DNA from: Solirubrobacterales bacterium
GTDB lineage: Bacteria; Actinomycetota; Thermoleophilia; Solirubrobacterales; Solirubrobacteraceae
NCBI GenBank assembly: GCA_003244035.1
Contig: QHBV01000251.1
Coordinates: 10,993-18,043, forward strand
Direction of reading: 5' to 3'
DNA: 7,051 nt
In this document: one piece after another, positions 5,295 to 7,051 of the stretch
How the letters are laid out: each line of letters opens with the position of its first letter
How positions within the stretch are numbered: the first letter of the stretch is position 1
The notes under the pieces: generated by a model
What the model was told of the DNA's origin: nothing
Database searches by the model: none
What the model saw: the letters and a program-made list of their open reading frames with translations, nothing else
Program-made: the position numbers and the translations under genes

Positions 5295-7051
5295 ATGGCC
5301 ACTTCCACGTCCTTGCCCACCGGCCGGATCAACGAGATCCACGCGCTCGGTCAGAGCGTGTGGTTCGACAATATTCGTCGCGCGCTGCTCGCCTCCGGGG
5401 AGTTCGAGCGGATGGTGCGTGAGGACGGGTTGAGCGGCCTGACGTCCAACCCGTCGATCTTCGAGAAGGCGATCGTCGGCTCGACCGACTACGACGCGGC
5501 GCTCGCGGAGGTCCGCGGGTCCTCCGCGCAGGATCTCAAGGCGGTCTATGAGGGATTGGCGATCGCCGACCTGCGCGCGGCGGCTGACGTGCTGCGCGGC
5601 GTCTACGAGGACACCGACGCCACGGACGGCTATGTGAGCATGGAGGTCTCCCCCGAGCTGGCGCGCGACACGGACGGTACGGTCGCCGAGGCGCGGCGGC
5701 TGTGGGCGAGCGTCGATCGCCCCAACTTGATGATCAAGGTCCCCGGGACCGAGCAGGGGATTCCCGCGATCCGTCAGCTGATTGGTGCGGGGATCAACGT
5801 CAACATCACGCTGCTGTTCTCGACCAAGGTTTATGAGCGCGTCGTTGACGCGTACCTCGCCGGGCTGGAGGACCTGCTCGCGGAGGGCGGCGAGATTTCC
5901 AAGGTCGCGTCGGTCGCGAGCTTCTTCGTCAGCCGGATCGACTCCACGATCGACCCGCGGGTGAGCAAGCGCGTTCAGGGCAAGGTCGGGATCGCCAACG
6001 CGAAGGTGACCTACGCCCGTTTCCGGGAGCTGTTCGAGGGCGAGCGCTTCCAGGCGCTGCGCGCCCACGGCGCCCAGGTGCAGAAGGTGCTGTGGGCGTC
6101 GACGAGCACCAAGAACGCCGCGTACCCCGAGCTGATGTACGTCGAGTCGCTGATCGGATCCGACACCGTGGACACGATCCCGCCGGCGACCTACGAGGCG
6201 TTCAAGGCGCACGGGACGGCACGGGTGACGCTGACCGAGGGCGTCGAGGAAGCCAGAGGGGTGCTCGAGGCGCTCGCCGCCGAGGGCGTAGACCTCGACG
6301 AGGTCACCGCGGCGCTGCTGGACGAGGGGGTTGAGAAGTTCGAGCAGGCATTCGGGAAGCTGCTGGGCTCGATCGAGCAGTCGTTGAGCGGGCCGACCGA
6401 GGTGCGAGCGGGGGAGCTGACCCGGTCGCTGCCGGCTGAGCTCGAGGCGCAGGTGAGCGCCGTGATCGCCGACTGGGGCGAGCACGGCAAGGTCGGCCGC
6501 TTATGGGCGCATGATCAGACGCTGTGGAGCGGCGCGGACGAGGACCGCTGGCTCGGTTGGCTTGGGGCGGCGATGGATCAGCTCACCCACGCACACCGCT
6601 TCGCCACGTTTGTGGACGACATCCGCTCGGCTGGCTTCAAGGACGCGGTGCTGCTGGGGATGGGCGGGTCGAGCCTCTGTCCTGAGGTCCTCTCGCTGAC
6701 GTTCGCCTCACAGATCGCCGGGCTGCCGCATCTGCGGATTCTGGACTCCACCGATCCGCAGCAGATCAAGACGCTCGCGGACGAGCTGGACCTGGAGAAG
6801 ACGCTGTTCTTCGTGTCCTCGAAGTCAGGCACGACGCTCGAGCCGAACATCTTCGCCGCCTACTTCCACGCGCGCCTGACCGAGCTCTTCGGCGCCGAAG
6901 AGGCGGGCTGTCGGTTTGTCGCGATCACCGATCCCGGTTCCCCGCTCGAGCAGCTCGCCGAGCGCGACGGCTACCGAGGGGTCTTTCACGGCTGGCCGTC
7001 GATCGGGGGGCGCTACTCGGCGCTGTCTGACTTCGGGATGATCCCGGGCGC
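5295..7051 (+). CDS. tal-pgi: Bifunctional transaldolase/glucose-6-phosphate isomerase, 3' end outside window
   Basis: The frame is open from ATG 5295 to the right edge (585 complete codons). The N-terminal ~370 residues are a transaldolase, which moves a dihydroxyacetone unit between sugar phosphates in the pentose phosphate pathway. They show SVWFDNIRR (21-29), GLTSNPSIFEKA (48-59), the Schiff-base lysine Lys148 in NLMIKVPGT, GINVNITLLFS and a QKVLWASTSTKN strand. From about residue 400 the sequence becomes a phosphoglucose isomerase of the SIS fold: LLGMGGSSLCPEVL (453-466) and SSKSGTTLEPN (508-518) are the sugar-phosphate-binding loops, and the window ends in GRYSALSDFGMIPGA. The PGI part should interconvert glucose-6-phosphate and fructose-6-phosphate. 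Family members of this fusion are about 900-950 residues, so roughly 350 are missing. The ribosome site AAGGAG (5277-5282) is 12 bases from the ATG, a longish gap. Confidence 0.93.
   Translation, partial: MATSTSLPTGRINEIHALGQSVWFDNIRRALLASGEFERMVREDGLSGLTSNPSIFEKAIVGSTDYDAALAEVRGSSAQDLKAVYEGLAIADLRAAADVLRGVYEDTDATDGYVSMEVSPELARDTDGTVAEARRLWASVDRPNLMIKVPGTEQGIPAIRQLIGAGINVNITLLFSTKVYERVVDAYLAGLEDLLAEGGEISKVASVASFFVSRIDSTIDPRVSKRVQGKVGIANAKVTYARFRELFEGERFQALRAHGAQVQKVLWASTSTKNAAYPELMYVESLIGSDTVDTIPPATYEAFKAHGTARVTLTEGVEEARGVLEALAAEGVDLDEVTAALLDEGVEKFEQAFGKLLGSIEQSLSGPTEVRAGELTRSLPAELEAQVSAVIADWGEHGKVGRLWAHDQTLWSGADEDRWLGWLGAAMDQLTHAHRFATFVDDIRSAGFKDAVLLGMGGSSLCPEVLSLTFASQIAGLPHLRILDSTDPQQIKTLADELDLEKTLFFVSSKSGTTLEPNIFAAYFHARLTELFGAEEAGCRFVAITDPGSPLEQLAERDGYRGVFHGWPSIGGRYSALSDFGMIPG

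Noticed and set aside
4110..6485. A 791-codon open frame on the minus strand
   Set aside because: It lies opposite the dehydrogenase and tal-pgi genes, both well recognised. Its product is rich in Arg, Gln and Leu and matches no fold; such long antisense frames are common in high-GC DNA.

Overview
The window is a 7 kb piece of a high-GC bacterial chromosome with closely packed genes. The G/C-rich third codon positions, the GTG start, the actinobacterial look of the Crp-type HTH and sigma proteins, and the transaldolase/phosphoglucose isomerase fusion fit an actinobacterium. Class Thermoleophilia (a Solirubrobacter-like organism) is my best guess. That placement comes from remembered family resemblance, not from a marker gene.

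Left part (1-1910): the window opens inside the last 58 codons of a Crp/Fnr-type regulator (ends at 177). About 815 bases follow with no convincing gene, holding a perfect 9-bp inverted repeat (712-739). Close to the next gene lie two small hairpins and an 8-bp direct repeat (903-969). Then comes a sigma-70/ECF-type sigma factor (993-1679) and, 12 bases on, a 72-residue winged-helix-like protein of unknown role (1692-1910). No anti-sigma gene of the usual zinc-finger type is visible.

Middle part (1959-3899): an FAD-dependent oxidoreductase of the sulfide:quinone reductase / NDH-2 superfamily lies on the minus strand, convergent with the sigma pair. It has no cysteine where a quinone-linked sulfide oxidase would need one and no second GxGxxG. 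A DUF488 (YeaO-like) gene is divergent from it. An inverted repeat (3379-3410) lies between the two, and a bulged hairpin (3907-3940) follows the DUF488 stop.

Right part (3900-7051): a 285-base intergenic stretch with competing stem options (4082-4123) leads into a same-strand pair. The first gene is a D-2-hydroxyacid dehydrogenase of the phosphoglycerate dehydrogenase/glyoxylate reductase type (4185-5249). The second is a bifunctional transaldolase/glucose-6-phosphate isomerase (5295 to beyond the right edge). The fusion enzyme links the pentose phosphate pathway to glycolysis. The dehydrogenase has catalytic Arg, Glu and His in place and an Arg-Arg after the cofactor fold that suggests NADP(H), so the pair looks like a sugar-phosphate and redox operon.

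I see no CRISPR array, insertion sequence, tRNA, rRNA or phage module. Nothing here is clearly a new defence or mobile system. The most interesting items are the sigma/winged-helix pair with its structured leader, the cysteine-less SQR-like flavoprotein, and the uncertain start of the DUF488 gene.
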